A DNA stretch of 64,000 nt from an uncultured Bacteroidota bacterium. Lineage in GTDB: Bacteria > Bacteroidota > Bacteroidia > Flavobacteriales > Flavobacteriaceae. The notes beneath the pieces were generated by a model, which saw only the letters and a program-made list of their open reading frames with translations, was not told where the DNA came from and made no database searches. Below are positions 1 to 8,155 of this stretch, piece by piece (position 1 is the first letter of the stretch; every line of letters starts with the position of its first letter). A program made the position numbers and the translations under genes. Location: NCBI GenBank assembly GCA_902598305.1, contig CACKBL010000007.1, positions 59,264-123,263 of the forward strand. The letters are read 5' to 3'.

Positions 1-354
1 GATGCTGGAGAAGAAATTGAAGATTTACTGATGTTGTGTGAAGCAGATATAACAACCAAAAACAAAAAAAGGCGCGAAAAATATTTAAATAATTTTAAAA
101 TTGTAAGACAAAAAATTAAAATAGTTGAGGAAAGAGATAAAATTAGGAATTTTCAACCTCCTATATCTGGAAAATTTATTATGAGCATTTTTAATTTAAA
201 GCCCTCAAGAGAGGTCGGGATATTAAAAGAAAAAATTAAAGATGCTATTCTAGACGGAAAAATCGAAAATGAATACAAATCTGCTTTTGAACTTTTATTA
301 AAAGAGGGTACAAAAATGGGGTTAAAACCAAAAATCAATGAGGAAAAAGTTTAA
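1..354 (+). CDS. cca: CCA-adding tRNA nucleotidyltransferase / poly(A) polymerase family, C-terminal part (5' end outside window)
   Basis: The frame is open from base 1, so the gene starts before the window; only the last 117 codons are seen. The visible part is the helical C-terminal region of bacterial class II tRNA nucleotidyltransferases, which holds the tRNA acceptor arm while CCA is added to tRNA 3' ends. Supporting residues are DAGEEIEDLLMLCEADITT followed by the basic stretch KNKKRREKY, and further on the pattern PPISG with LKPSREVGILKE. The catalytic head is not visible, so the assignment rests on this tail alone. Its last 17 bases overlap the start of ctaA, suggesting translational coupling. 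Confidence 0.75.
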   Translation, partial: DAGEEIEDLLMLCEADITTKNKKRREKYLNNFKIVRQKIKIVEERDKIRNFQPPISGKFIMSIFNLKPSREVGILKEKIKDAILDGKIENEYKSAFELLLKEGTKMGLKPKINEEKV

Positions 355-1357
355 TTTCTGGACTAAAACTTCAATTTTACTTGTATACTTGGTTATTGCT
401 ACTGGAGGGGTTGTTAGAATGACTGGAAGTGGCATGGGCTGTCCTGATTGGCCTAAGTGCTTTGGATATTATATACCTCCGACAAACATTGCCCAACTAA
501 CTTGGATTTCACAAAAGATATTTAAAAAAGGGCAAATGATCATTTATAAAGATGAGCTAAAAATATCAAAAAATAACTTTACAAGTGGATTAGATTTCGA
601 TGACAAAAATTGGGAAGATTTTACAAAACACGATTATTCAAAATTTAATCCGCTCCACACATGGGTTGAATTTATAAACAGATTGATTGGTGTAATTTGT
701 GGTATATCCGTATTGATTTTGGGCTTTTATTCCCTACAATTCTTTAAAAATAAACCCATCATAACTCTTTTAAGTTTATTGACAATAATTGCAGTTGGTT
801 TCCAAGCTTGGTTAGGTAAAATCGTGGTGGACTCCAATTTAAATCCCTACAGTATTACCATACATATGCTTATGGCACTTTTAATAATTTCAATTTTAAT
901 TTTTATATACTCCCTAAATAGTAATTATAAAAAAAATAACGTTAAAAGTTTAGCGTTAAAAAACATTGTTTTACTATCACTTATTTTCACCACAATTCAA
1001 ATTTTAATTGGAACACAAGTAAGAGAATTTATTGATGAACAAATAGTAATGATGGGAGAAACGAAGAAAAATTTATGGCTACTTGTCCTTCCTTCAATTT
1101 TCTTAACTCATAGGAGTTTTTCACTTTTAATTTTAACAGTCAATTTTTTTATTATTTATATATCTAGGAAAATAAATTTGAATTCAAAGATTATTTTTTG
1201 GATTTTAGGAATTATTGCAATTGAAATTATTTTAGGCATTGCGATGTACTATTTACACTTTCCATTTAGTTCTCAGCCCCTTCATCTATTATTGGCAACA
1301 ATACTTTTTGGAGTACAATTTTATTTCTACATGTCAATTAGAAAAATATCAAAATAA
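338..1357 (+). CDS. ctaA: Heme A synthase (COX15/CtaA family)
   Basis: This integral inner-membrane enzyme oxidises the C8 methyl of heme O to make heme A for cytochrome c oxidase. The N-terminal signature GGVVRMTGSGMGCPDWPKC at about residues 23-41 is diagnostic and includes the Cys35/Cys41 pair. Likely heme-ligand histidines lie in PLHTWVEFINRLIG (His107), ITIHML (His176), LTHRSFS (His258) and QPLHLLLA (His315). About eight hydrophobic helices are evident over 339 residues, the usual size for the Bacteroidota form. The ATG lies inside the preceding cca frame (17-nt overlap). It faces the next gene convergently, and no strong terminator is visible in the 62-nt gap. Confidence 0.93.
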   Translation: MRKKFNFWTKTSILLVYLVIATGGVVRMTGSGMGCPDWPKCFGYYIPPTNIAQLTWISQKIFKKGQMIIYKDELKISKNNFTSGLDFDDKNWEDFTKHDYSKFNPLHTWVEFINRLIGVICGISVLILGFYSLQFFKNKPIITLLSLLTIIAVGFQAWLGKIVVDSNLNPYSITIHMLMALLIISILIFIYSLNSNYKKNNVKSLALKNIVLLSLIFTTIQILIGTQVREFIDEQIVMMGETKKNLWLLVLPSIFLTHRSFSLLILTVNFFIIYISRKINLNSKIIFWILGIIAIEIILGIAMYYLHFPFSSQPLHLLLATILFGVQFYFYMSIRKISK

Positions 1358-1419
1358 TAATGTAAATATTAGGGAGTGATTCAAGTTTAGATAAGGTAAC
1401 ACAATTAGTGTTTAAAAAG

Positions 1420-2496
1420 TTAAAAATTACTTTTGTTTATTAGATTTGACATATTCAAGTTTTCATAGTTATTTCTAACATAAGAGAATGAAGCTGACAT
1501 AACATCTCCCATGCTTTTGACTTTTTTAAATGCTAAATCTTTTGTGAATTTATAAATCTCCTGAGATAAGTTTTTAAGATACTCTGGTTTTGATAAAGTG
1601 TCTTTGGTCATGATTTTAACTAGAGTTTCCAATCTGGAACCAGAACTAATTATTCTTTTTGCAACTATAGATCTTTCCTCAATTTTGTACTGAATTACTG
1701 AATCTTGATTTAATCTTTTTTTTACAACCCTAATAATGGGAAAATTTTCTTTAAAAAACTGAGGTCTGTAGACTTTAAAACTTCCTTCATAACACTGTTG
1801 ATCAAAGTCGATTGCTCTAATTTTGTAGACTACCTGGTCAAAATCATGGATTGGTATAACAACGTAGTTGTATGATCTCATATCACCCAGTAATCTTATC
1901 ATACATCTTTCATTGAATTTAACATATTCCTTAGCTATTTGTGCTTGCTGACTAATTGAACACTTTTTTAGTAAATTGTCTATAAAAAAATCACCTGGAA
2001 TTCCAGAAATGTGTTCTTCAATAAGAGTTTTGTCATTAACTAAAAAATTTAAATTGTATGGAGATAACATATGCTCAAACTCCAATCCATAAACCCGCGA
2101 AGCATCTGTACATTTAATATAAAAATATGTAAAGTTATCATTGAGGATATTTCTGACTTTTATTCTAAATGGTTTTGAATTTCCAAATGTACAGTAATCA
2201 ATAGCATCAATACTTAGATAGGGTAAAGATGACTCATTACCATCTGAGTGAAGAAGAGTGTATACTTTTTTTAAGTTATGATCTATGTCTCTTCTTTCGG
2301 TATCACTATAATAAACCCTAACCCAAAGTGTATCTTTATCGTTTTCATCATATACTGCAACTGAACCGGCAAATCTTAGGAGGTCTTGATATGAAATTGG
2401 AGTATAAACCCACCTATTATACTTTTTAAGATAAATACTTAAATTTTCTATAATAGGAAAAAAAGGCTTTTTTTTTGAAATAAGTTTTTCTTCCAT
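1420..2496 (-). CDS. Protein of unknown function with atypical-kinase-like motifs
   Basis: I do not recognise this 358-residue soluble protein. No signal peptide or membrane segment is visible. Two short motifs stand out. RLLGDMRSYNYVV (residues 201-213) has the GD-x4-N spacing of a catalytic loop, and RAIDFDQ (about 228-233) could be a metal-binding DFD/DFG-like element 20 residues later. Upstream, FYIK (Lys128) followed by an E-rich helix (Glu139/Glu141), and the segment HISGIPGDFF, would fit an N-lobe lysine, helix-C glutamate and hinge region as in HipA- or PI3K-like kinases. That is inference from motif order only. The gene is divergent from uvrB across 75 bases, and both have their own -7 box. 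Function unknown. Confidence 0.6.
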   Translation of the reverse strand: MEEKLISKKKPFFPIIENLSIYLKKYNRWVYTPISYQDLLRFAGSVAVYDENDKDTLWVRVYYSDTERRDIDHNLKKVYTLLHSDGNESSLPYLSIDAIDYCTFGNSKPFRIKVRNILNDNFTYFYIKCTDASRVYGLEFEHMLSPYNLNFLVNDKTLIEEHISGIPGDFFIDNLLKKCSISQQAQIAKEYVKFNERCMIRLLGDMRSYNYVVIPIHDFDQVVYKIRAIDFDQQCYEGSFKVYRPQFFKENFPIIRVVKKRLNQDSVIQYKIEERSIVAKRIISSGSRLETLVKIMTKDTLSKPEYLKNLSQEIYKFTKDLAFKKVKSMGDVMSASFSYVRNNYENLNMSNLINKSNF

Positions 2497-2504
2497 ATAA
2501 TTTT

Positions 2505-2512
2505 CAAATTTA
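2505..2512 (-). promoter_or_regulatory. -7 promoter element TAAATTTG for the unknown kinase-like gene
   Basis: The minus strand reads TAAATTTG, an exact match to the Bacteroidota -7 consensus TAnnTTTG. It ends only 8 nt before the ATG at 2496, so the transcript would begin at or very near the start codon. A TTG lies 23 nt further upstream (2536-2538), at the far end of accepted spacing. Confidence 0.5.
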
Positions 2513-2557
2513 GCTTCTTTTCAAAAGAAAACGAGCAATTATAATTCAAATATTCAA

Positions 2558-2565
2558 TAATTTTG
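2558..2565 (+). promoter_or_regulatory. -7 promoter element TAATTTTG for uvrB
   Basis: TAATTTTG matches TAnnTTTG exactly and ends 6 nt before the uvrB ATG at 2572, implying a leaderless or nearly leaderless mRNA. No clear TTTG -33 box sits 19-21 nt upstream. The in-frame TTG at 2563 falls inside this element, which argues against TTG as the true start. Confidence 0.45.
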
Positions 2566-2571
2566 TCCAAA

Positions 2572-4551
2572 ATGAAATTCAAAATAATATCCAGTTTTAA
2601 ACCAACAGGAGACCAACCTGAAGCTATCGATCAAATCTGTGAGGGTTTTAATAACAACTTCAATTATCAAACCCTTCAGGGAGTCACAGGCTCTGGAAAA
2701 ACATTTACAGTTGCAAATGTAATTGAGAGACTTCAAAAACCAACCCTTGTCCTAGCACATAATAAAACATTGGCAGCACAACTATATTCTGAATTTAAGT
2801 CTTTTTTCCCAGAAAATGCAGTTGAATATTTCGTCTCTTACTATGATTATTACCAGCCGGAAGCTTACATACCTAGTTCTGGACTATATATTGAAAAAGA
2901 CCTATCGATTAATGATGAAATAGAAAAATTAAGGCTAAGTACAACATCTTCACTTCTATCTGGTAGAAGAGATATAATAGTTGTAGCATCTGTCTCTTGT
3001 CTATACGGAATTGGAAATCCAAATGAATTTAAAAATAACATGATACAAATAAGGGAAAAACAACTTATTCCAAAAATGAAACTACTAAGAGATCTGGTCA
3101 AAGGACTTTATTCTAGATCAACAGGTTTGTTTTCAAGAGGTAATTTCAGGGTGAAGGGAGACATAGTCGATGTTTTTCCAGGTTACTCTGATGTAGCATA
3201 CAAAATATATTTTTTTGGAGATGAAATTGAAGAAATAGAAGTCTTTAACCCAATTGATAACTCAAATCTAGGAAAAGTAGAAAATTTAAGAATTTTCCCA
3301 GCTAACATATTTGTTACCTCAGAAAATCAATTGGAAAATGCCATAAAAAATATCCAATTCGATTTAAAAGATCAAATAGATTTTTTTAAAGACATGGGAA
3401 GAAATTTGGAGGCAAAAAGAATAGAGGAAAGAACTAATTTTGACTTAGAAATGATCAAAGAACTCGGATACTGTTCAGGCATAGAAAACTACTCAAGATA
3501 TCTTGACGGTAGAAGTCCTGGAACACGACCATTTTGTTTATTGGATTATTTCCCCAACGACTATGTTATGGTGGTTGACGAAAGTCACGTAACAATATCA
3601 CAAGTACATGCTATGTATGGGGGGGATAGAAGTAGAAAAGAAAACCTAGTGGAATACGGTTTTAGACTTCCTGCAGCTCTTGACAACAGACCTCTAAAAT
3701 TCGAGGAATTTGAACAATTACAAAGTCAGGTTCTTTATGTGAGCGCAACACCCTCTGATTATGAATTTAAAAAATCAAATGGTGTTTTTATTGAACAAAT
3801 TATAAGACCAACTGGGTTATTAGATCCTGTTATAGATGTAAGAAAAAGTAAAAATCAAATTGATGATCTTATTGAAGAGATTCAAAAAAGAGTTGAGTCA
3901 AAGGAAAGGACACTCGTAACAACATTAACAAAGAGAATGGCGGAAGAACTCACAAATTATCTAGCGAAAATTAGAATAAAAACGAGGTACATCCACAGTG
4001 ATGTAGAAACGTTAGAGAGGGTTGAAATCATGCAGGGACTAAGAAAAGGTGATTTCGATGTTCTCATTGGAGTTAATCTTTTAAGAGAAGGATTGGATTT
4101 ACCAGAGGTTTCCTTAGTGGTAATATTGGATGCAGACAAGGAAGGCTTTTTAAGGTCCAATCGTTCTTTAACGCAAACAATAGGAAGAGCAGCGAGAAAT
4201 ATTAATGGTAAATCCATTCTATATGCCGATAGAATTACAGATTCAATGAAAAAAACAATTGAAGAAACAAATTACAGAAGGGAAAAGCAGCAAGAGTTCA
4301 ACAAAGTTAATAATATCGTTCCAAGACAGATAGAAAAAACTTTAGAAAACGCTCTTGCAAAAAAAGTTGATTCAGAAATTGAAAAAAAAATAAAAACTGA
4401 TGAAGAATCGATATACCTGCTACCTAAAAAAAAGATTGAAGAAAAAATTAGAGAAACAAGAAAAAAAATGGAAAAGGCTGCTCAAGACCTAGATTTCATG
4501 GAAGCAGCTAGGTTAAGGGATGAACTTAAAAAACTTAAAAATAATATATAA
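2572..4551 (+). CDS. uvrB: UvrABC excinuclease subunit B
   Basis: UvrB is the damage-verifying helicase-like subunit of nucleotide excision repair; it is loaded by UvrA and recruits UvrC. Visible in order are the Walker A loop GVTGSGKT (about residues 37-44), the beta-hairpin region YYDYYQPEAYIPSSGLYIEKD, Walker B DESH (336-339), YGGDRSRKENLVEYGFRLP, helicase motif VI QTIGRAARN (about 535) and a C-terminal UVR motif KAAQDLDFMEAARLRDEL that contacts UvrC. The length of 659 residues is typical. I chose the ATG at 2572 over the in-frame TTG at 2563 because family members begin directly with the FK..F.P.GDQP.AI segment and the TTG lies in the probable promoter. The next gene starts 5 nt downstream. 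Confidence 0.98.
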   Translation: MKFKIISSFKPTGDQPEAIDQICEGFNNNFNYQTLQGVTGSGKTFTVANVIERLQKPTLVLAHNKTLAAQLYSEFKSFFPENAVEYFVSYYDYYQPEAYIPSSGLYIEKDLSINDEIEKLRLSTTSSLLSGRRDIIVVASVSCLYGIGNPNEFKNNMIQIREKQLIPKMKLLRDLVKGLYSRSTGLFSRGNFRVKGDIVDVFPGYSDVAYKIYFFGDEIEEIEVFNPIDNSNLGKVENLRIFPANIFVTSENQLENAIKNIQFDLKDQIDFFKDMGRNLEAKRIEERTNFDLEMIKELGYCSGIENYSRYLDGRSPGTRPFCLLDYFPNDYVMVVDESHVTISQVHAMYGGDRSRKENLVEYGFRLPAALDNRPLKFEEFEQLQSQVLYVSATPSDYEFKKSNGVFIEQIIRPTGLLDPVIDVRKSKNQIDDLIEEIQKRVESKERTLVTTLTKRMAEELTNYLAKIRIKTRYIHSDVETLERVEIMQGLRKGDFDVLIGVNLLREGLDLPEVSLVVILDADKEGFLRSNRSLTQTIGRAARNINGKSILYADRITDSMKKTIEETNYRREKQQEFNKVNNIVPRQIEKTLENALAKKVDSEIEKKIKTDEESIYLLPKKKIEEKIRETRKKMEKAAQDLDFMEAARLRDELKKLKNNI

Positions 4552-4556
4552 AAGCA

Positions 4557-6065
4557 ATGAAAGGAATTTCTTATTATTTGATTTTTTTAAAAACAATAGT
4601 ATTGCAGGGCCAGGAAATATATTTACAGGTTACAGACAGCATTACAAAGGATCCTATACCATTTACAACCATTTTAACAAACTTTAATTACAATACTATT
4701 TCCAATGAAGAGGGCTTTTTCCGAGTCTCAAAATCAACAAATTTTTCAAACCAAGATTCTTTATTTATAAGTTGTATGGGTTTCAACGAATATAAGGGTG
4801 CAATTGTTGATTTAAAACAACCAGTAATAGAGCTCAGTGAAAAGACAATAAAACTTAATTCTATAATTCTAACATCTCAAAACTTAGATGCTTACGAAAT
4901 AATTAAAAAGGTTAAGGAGAAAATAGATGATAAATATTTAACTAGTTATTCTAAAAAAAGATTCTTTATGAGAGAATCTTTTTTTCAAAAATGGGACAAA
5001 ATGAAGATGGAAATTGAAAAATCATCAATCAGTGAATTAAATAGGAAATTTTGGGATTCAATATTCAAATCAATTCCCAAAAAAGACTCATGGCATACCG
5101 AATCACTCGGTCAAATTTACGGTGATTGGAGCAAGGAAAATCAAAAACTCGAAATTATTAGAGCTGTGGATCTTGCCGACACTGTTAACGAAAAAGGATA
5201 TGAACAAATTGAAAAAAAGATTGCTGAAATTTTAAATAAGCGAACAAAAGAAAATTCTTATTTCAAATTTAAATCAGGAATTTTCAGTACTAAGGTTGAC
5301 AGGGAAGAACTGATTGAAGAAAGCATAGATAGTATTAAACAAGACTCAACAATTATTAAAAAAAAACTAGAAAAAAAGAATATTGAAAATGAAAATTTTT
5401 ATAAAAACAGAAAAAGTCAAATATCAAGAATATACGACGGCATCTATAAAAAAGGACTAAAGTTTGAATTTTTAAAAAAATCTTATTTATATGATTTTAA
5501 AGTCATTTCCTATTCTTATGAAGGAGAGATACCAGTTTATAAAATAAAATTTAAGCCTAAATCCTCAAAAGGAAAATATAGTGGTAATATCTGGATTGAT
5601 TCTGAAAATTTTTCTATCATAAAGATTCAGCAGCAAAATAATAAAGTTTTAAGAGATTTTTCATTGTTTGGGATATCTTTTGAATTATACTATCACAGGG
5701 CTACTGTTGTTTTTAGCCATTTTTCTACTGAAAAATACCAACTTCAATTCTTAGAATCAGAATTTAAGTTTAAATCTGGAATCAATAGACCAATAAAGAT
5801 TGTAGAAAAAAATAAATATGTTCGAGGAAGAAGAAAACAAAATGAGCTATTAGCAAGAATTAATTTCAACTTAGACCAAAGTTCAAAAACTACTTTGATT
5901 GTCTTTGATGATATACCAATTAATGAAGAAGAGTACAGTAAAATAAAGGAACAAAAAAGATTTAAACAAGATAAACTTCACTCTTATGATCCAAAATACT
6001 GGAAAGATTATTCTGTAATAGAACCAAATCAGGCGATTAAATCGTTTAAAGTTAATTCTAACTGA
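4557..6065 (+). CDS. Secreted protein with carboxypeptidase-like regulatory domain
   Basis: This 502-residue protein opens with a hydrophobic N-terminus ending near LQGQ, likely a signal peptide. An immunoglobulin-like carboxypeptidase regulatory domain follows at about residues 20-95: VTDSITKDPIPFTTI, then NEEGFFRVS and LFISCMGF. This domain is common at the N-termini of Bacteroidota envelope proteins. The rest is a lysine-rich linker (about 120-300) followed by a beta-rich region (about 300-480) that I cannot assign. The segment YEIIKKVKEKI...RFFMRESF resembles the post-domain region of DUF5686-type outer-membrane proteins, but the match is weak and the protein is short for that family. It follows uvrB by 5 nt and converges on the S10 peptidase with one base between stops. 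Confidence 0.65.
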   Translation: MKGISYYLIFLKTIVLQGQEIYLQVTDSITKDPIPFTTILTNFNYNTISNEEGFFRVSKSTNFSNQDSLFISCMGFNEYKGAIVDLKQPVIELSEKTIKLNSIILTSQNLDAYEIIKKVKEKIDDKYLTSYSKKRFFMRESFFQKWDKMKMEIEKSSISELNRKFWDSIFKSIPKKDSWHTESLGQIYGDWSKENQKLEIIRAVDLADTVNEKGYEQIEKKIAEILNKRTKENSYFKFKSGIFSTKVDREELIEESIDSIKQDSTIIKKKLEKKNIENENFYKNRKSQISRIYDGIYKKGLKFEFLKKSYLYDFKVISYSYEGEIPVYKIKFKPKSSKGKYSGNIWIDSENFSIIKIQQQNNKVLRDFSLFGISFELYYHRATVVFSHFSTEKYQLQFLESEFKFKSGINRPIKIVEKNKYVRGRRKQNELLARINFNLDQSSKTTLIVFDDIPINEEEYSKIKEQKRFKQDKLHSYDPKYWKDYSVIEPNQAIKSFKVNSN

Positions 6066-6066
6066 C

Positions 6067-7554
6067 TTAATACTTAGCGGGTTTTTTCCCTGGTAGAGTT
6101 TTTAAAATAAATTCTCTTAGATCGTCGTTCGCTTTTTTCAAGTCCTCCTTCCGAAGATACATCATATGACCACTTCTGTAACCTTTAAAATGCATTCTGT
6201 CTCTTAGCTTACCGCTAGGATCAATTTGCCATTGAGTATATTTGGCAGCAAAATATGTCGTTGCCCCATCATAATAACCTGACTGAGTTAAAATATTTAA
6301 GTACGGATTTTGAGCCATAGCCTGTCTTAGATCTTCTCTCGTATTTAAATTGTCATCTTCCCAAGGATGAACTGGTCCAAACATATTATACTTTATATCT
6401 GTTTTAAATTTTAGTTCATTTAAAATATATTGGTTAATCGCAGGAGTAAATGAATGTTCCCAAGAATCTAATTCTGAATTATAATCTGGATTATCACCAG
6501 ATTGCTTTCTATCTATTCCTTTATATCTAGAATCAAGTCTACCGACGGTGAATCCCTCATCTCTTAAAAGTTCCTTCCAAAAAAAACTTTCAGGCAAATC
6601 AAGATTATGCTGAAGAATAACTTTTTCTGAAATTCCAGAAAAGTAGGACATTTTTTTAGCAATTTCTGCTTTTTCATTTAAAGGTAAGGCCCCTCCTTTT
6701 GCAATAGCTGGAATCAATTTATTGATAGCATAATCCTCAGAAATAGGTAAAACATCCAAAAGGTCTAACTTTTGCAAGTCTTCATTTAATTTATTATGAT
6801 ACCACGAAGCAGCTGTATAATAAGGTAAATTCAAAGCCGATGAAACTGGACCCCCTACCCTAAGGGTTCTATAATCTGCTGGTGAAACAAGAATTACACC
6901 ATTCAAATACATCCACTGTTTATTTTGTAATGCGAGAGAAAGTCCCATGACCCTTGTACCTCCGTAACTTTCTCCAATTAGATATTTTGGAGCATCCCAT
7001 AAATTTTTTCTTGTGACAAATGTATTCAGCCAATCTGATAAATAAGAGATATCTGCACTTATACCAAAAAACTTTTCTCTTTTAGGATATTCTCCATTTA
7101 CTTTGTGCATTCTAGAATAAGCTGTATTTACTGGATTGATAAAAACTATATCTGCTGTATCCAATATAGAATAGGGGTTATTTTTATAACCATATGGCTG
7201 AATAGGATATCCTTCATCATCGATTTTTAAGATTCTTGGTCCAGTGTAAGCTAAATGCATCCATACTGATGCTGAGCCGGGGCCTCCATTGAATGAAAAA
7301 ATAATTGGTCTATAATTATCACTAACATCGGTCCTTCTATAAAAGGTGTAGAATAGAGAAGCCTCTGCAACCCCATCCTTATTCCAAACTGGTTGCGTTC
7401 CAGTCTCAGCAACGTAACTAATTTTCTTGCCATTTATATAAGTCTGGTGGTTTGTTTTTACAATTGTATCTATTGGCAAAGATCTATTTTGTGAAAACGA
7501 AATATTCAAAAACAAAATAGAAATTATGATAAATAAGTGTTTTTGATTAATCAT
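6067..7554 (-). CDS. Secreted serine carboxypeptidase, family S10
   Basis: Family S10 enzymes remove C-terminal residues from peptides; here the enzyme is probably periplasmic or secreted. A signal peptide ends around FSQ (residue 21). The oxyanion-region motif FSFNGGPGSASVW (about 86-98), the nucleophile elbow GESYGG (Ser196), an Asp in GYYDGATTY (Asp429) and a His in RSGHMMYL (His463) give a complete Ser-Asp-His triad in the expected order. The length of 495 residues fits bacterial members. Its -7 box is embedded directly after the hsp20 terminator. Physiologically it suggests peptide scavenging, but that is inference. Confidence 0.92.
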   Translation of the reverse strand: MINQKHLFIIISILFLNISFSQNRSLPIDTIVKTNHQTYINGKKISYVAETGTQPVWNKDGVAEASLFYTFYRRTDVSDNYRPIIFSFNGGPGSASVWMHLAYTGPRILKIDDEGYPIQPYGYKNNPYSILDTADIVFINPVNTAYSRMHKVNGEYPKREKFFGISADISYLSDWLNTFVTRKNLWDAPKYLIGESYGGTRVMGLSLALQNKQWMYLNGVILVSPADYRTLRVGGPVSSALNLPYYTAASWYHNKLNEDLQKLDLLDVLPISEDYAINKLIPAIAKGGALPLNEKAEIAKKMSYFSGISEKVILQHNLDLPESFFWKELLRDEGFTVGRLDSRYKGIDRKQSGDNPDYNSELDSWEHSFTPAINQYILNELKFKTDIKYNMFGPVHPWEDDNLNTREDLRQAMAQNPYLNILTQSGYYDGATTYFAAKYTQWQIDPSGKLRDRMHFKGYRSGHMMYLRKEDLKKANDDLREFILKTLPGKKPAKY

Positions 7555-7564
7555 GCTTTTTTTT

Positions 7565-7572
7565 CAAATTTA
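7565..7572 (-). promoter_or_regulatory. -7 promoter element TAAATTTG for the S10 peptidase
   Basis: The minus strand reads TAAATTTG, an exact TAnnTTTG match, 10 nt before the S10 ATG at 7554. It begins at the last base of the T-tract of the hsp20 terminator, so one gene's terminator and the next gene's promoter are fused. A TTG at 7588-7590 lies only 15 nt upstream, shorter than the usual spacing. Confidence 0.45.
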
Positions 7573-7600
7573 AAAAAAAAGCGGCTTCAAGTTAAGCCGC
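7572..7600 (-). terminator. Rho-independent terminator of hsp20
   Basis: On the minus strand a perfect 7-bp GC-rich stem (GCGGCTT paired with AAGCCGC, 7581-7587 and 7594-7600) with a 6-nt loop is followed at once by an uninterrupted T-tract (complement of 7572-7580). It lies 23 nt after the hsp20 stop. This is the clearest intrinsic terminator in the window. Confidence 0.88.
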
Positions 7601-7623
7601 TCTAATTATTTAGTTAAAATAAA

Positions 7624-8052
7624 TTACTTTACTTCAATTAATTTTCTAGATTTTGAAATTACTTCTTTTAATTTGGGTAAAGTAATGGTTAAAATACCGT
7701 TAGTATAAATAGCCTTTATTTTACTTTGATCTACCTCTTTAGGCAATGAAAAAGTTCTATGAAATGAATTATAATTAAATTCTTGCCTATTGTAATTGAA
7801 ACTATCTTCAAGTTCTTTTTGTCGCTTAGAAGTTGAGGAAACTGAAATTAAATCATTTTCAATTTCAATTTCAAAATCTTTTTTATCCATTCCAGGAACA
7901 GCAATTTCAAGTAGATATTGATTATCCTTTTCAATTGCATTCACAGCAGGAAAAGTGTTGTTGTAAGTTTCGAAGTTAAACCATCTATCATCAAATAATT
8001 CATCCAATAATGTAGGTTTCCATCTATTTAAATTTGTTGTAATTAAATTCAT
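7624..8052 (-). CDS. hsp20: Small heat shock protein, Hsp20/alpha-crystallin family
   Basis: This 142-residue protein is an ATP-independent holdase chaperone. A short N-terminal arm (LDELFDDRWF) is followed by an alpha-crystallin domain from about residue 37: FPAVNAIEKDNQYLLEIAVPGMDKKDFEIEIENDLISVS. A variable loop then precedes FHRTFSLPKEVD, and the conserved NGILTITLPK sits near residue 120. The C-terminal tail is short. The gene is monocistronic, with its own terminator downstream and an unusually dyad-rich control region upstream (8081-8155). That region includes a near-palindrome also present upstream of htpG, the other heat-shock gene in the window. Confidence 0.95.
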   Translation of the reverse strand: MNLITTNLNRWKPTLLDELFDDRWFNFETYNNTFPAVNAIEKDNQYLLEIAVPGMDKKDFEIEIENDLISVSSTSKRQKELEDSFNYNRQEFNYNSFHRTFSLPKEVDQSKIKAIYTNGILTITLPKLKEVISKSRKLIEVK

Positions 8053-8081
8053 AATATTAAGTTTTTAAGTTCAACTGTAAA

Positions 8082-8155
8082 TTAGCAAAACACATACCAT
8101 ACGTATTTAGATGTCATTTTGACATAATATTTGCTAAAATTAGTGACATAATGTC
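8082..8155. repeat. Cluster of inverted repeats in the hsp20/sucC intergenic region
   Basis: Besides the TGTCA dyad, this 74-base stretch holds TTAGCAAA (8082-8089) paired with TTTGCTAA (8130-8137), the 8-bp palindrome ATACGTAT (8099-8106), and GACAT-A-ATGTC (8145-8155), which repeats the half-site of the main dyad and ends next to the sucC stop. Nested dyads suggest operator or mRNA structure. Confidence 0.5.
8111..8125 (-). promoter_or_regulatory. Candidate heat-shock element upstream of hsp20 (ATGTCA-TTT-TGACAT dyad)
   Basis: A perfect 6-bp inverted repeat with 3-nt spacer; its core TGTCAnTTTGRCA recurs upstream of htpG. In the hsp20 sense it is followed after 18 nt by GTGTTTTG (8086-8093), a poor match to TAnnTTTG, placing the dyad at about the -33 position. 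Assignment as a regulatory or alternative promoter element is inference from this recurrence. Confidence 0.5.

Noticed and set aside
1400..1436. AAAAGT...ACTTTT dyad near the convergent ends of ctaA and the unknown gene as a terminator
   Set aside because: Only 6 A/T-rich pairs with a single G-C, no T-tract; too weak to call.
2563..2565. TTG as the uvrB start
   Set aside because: It lies within an exact -7 promoter box, and the ATG 9 nt later matches the family N-terminus.
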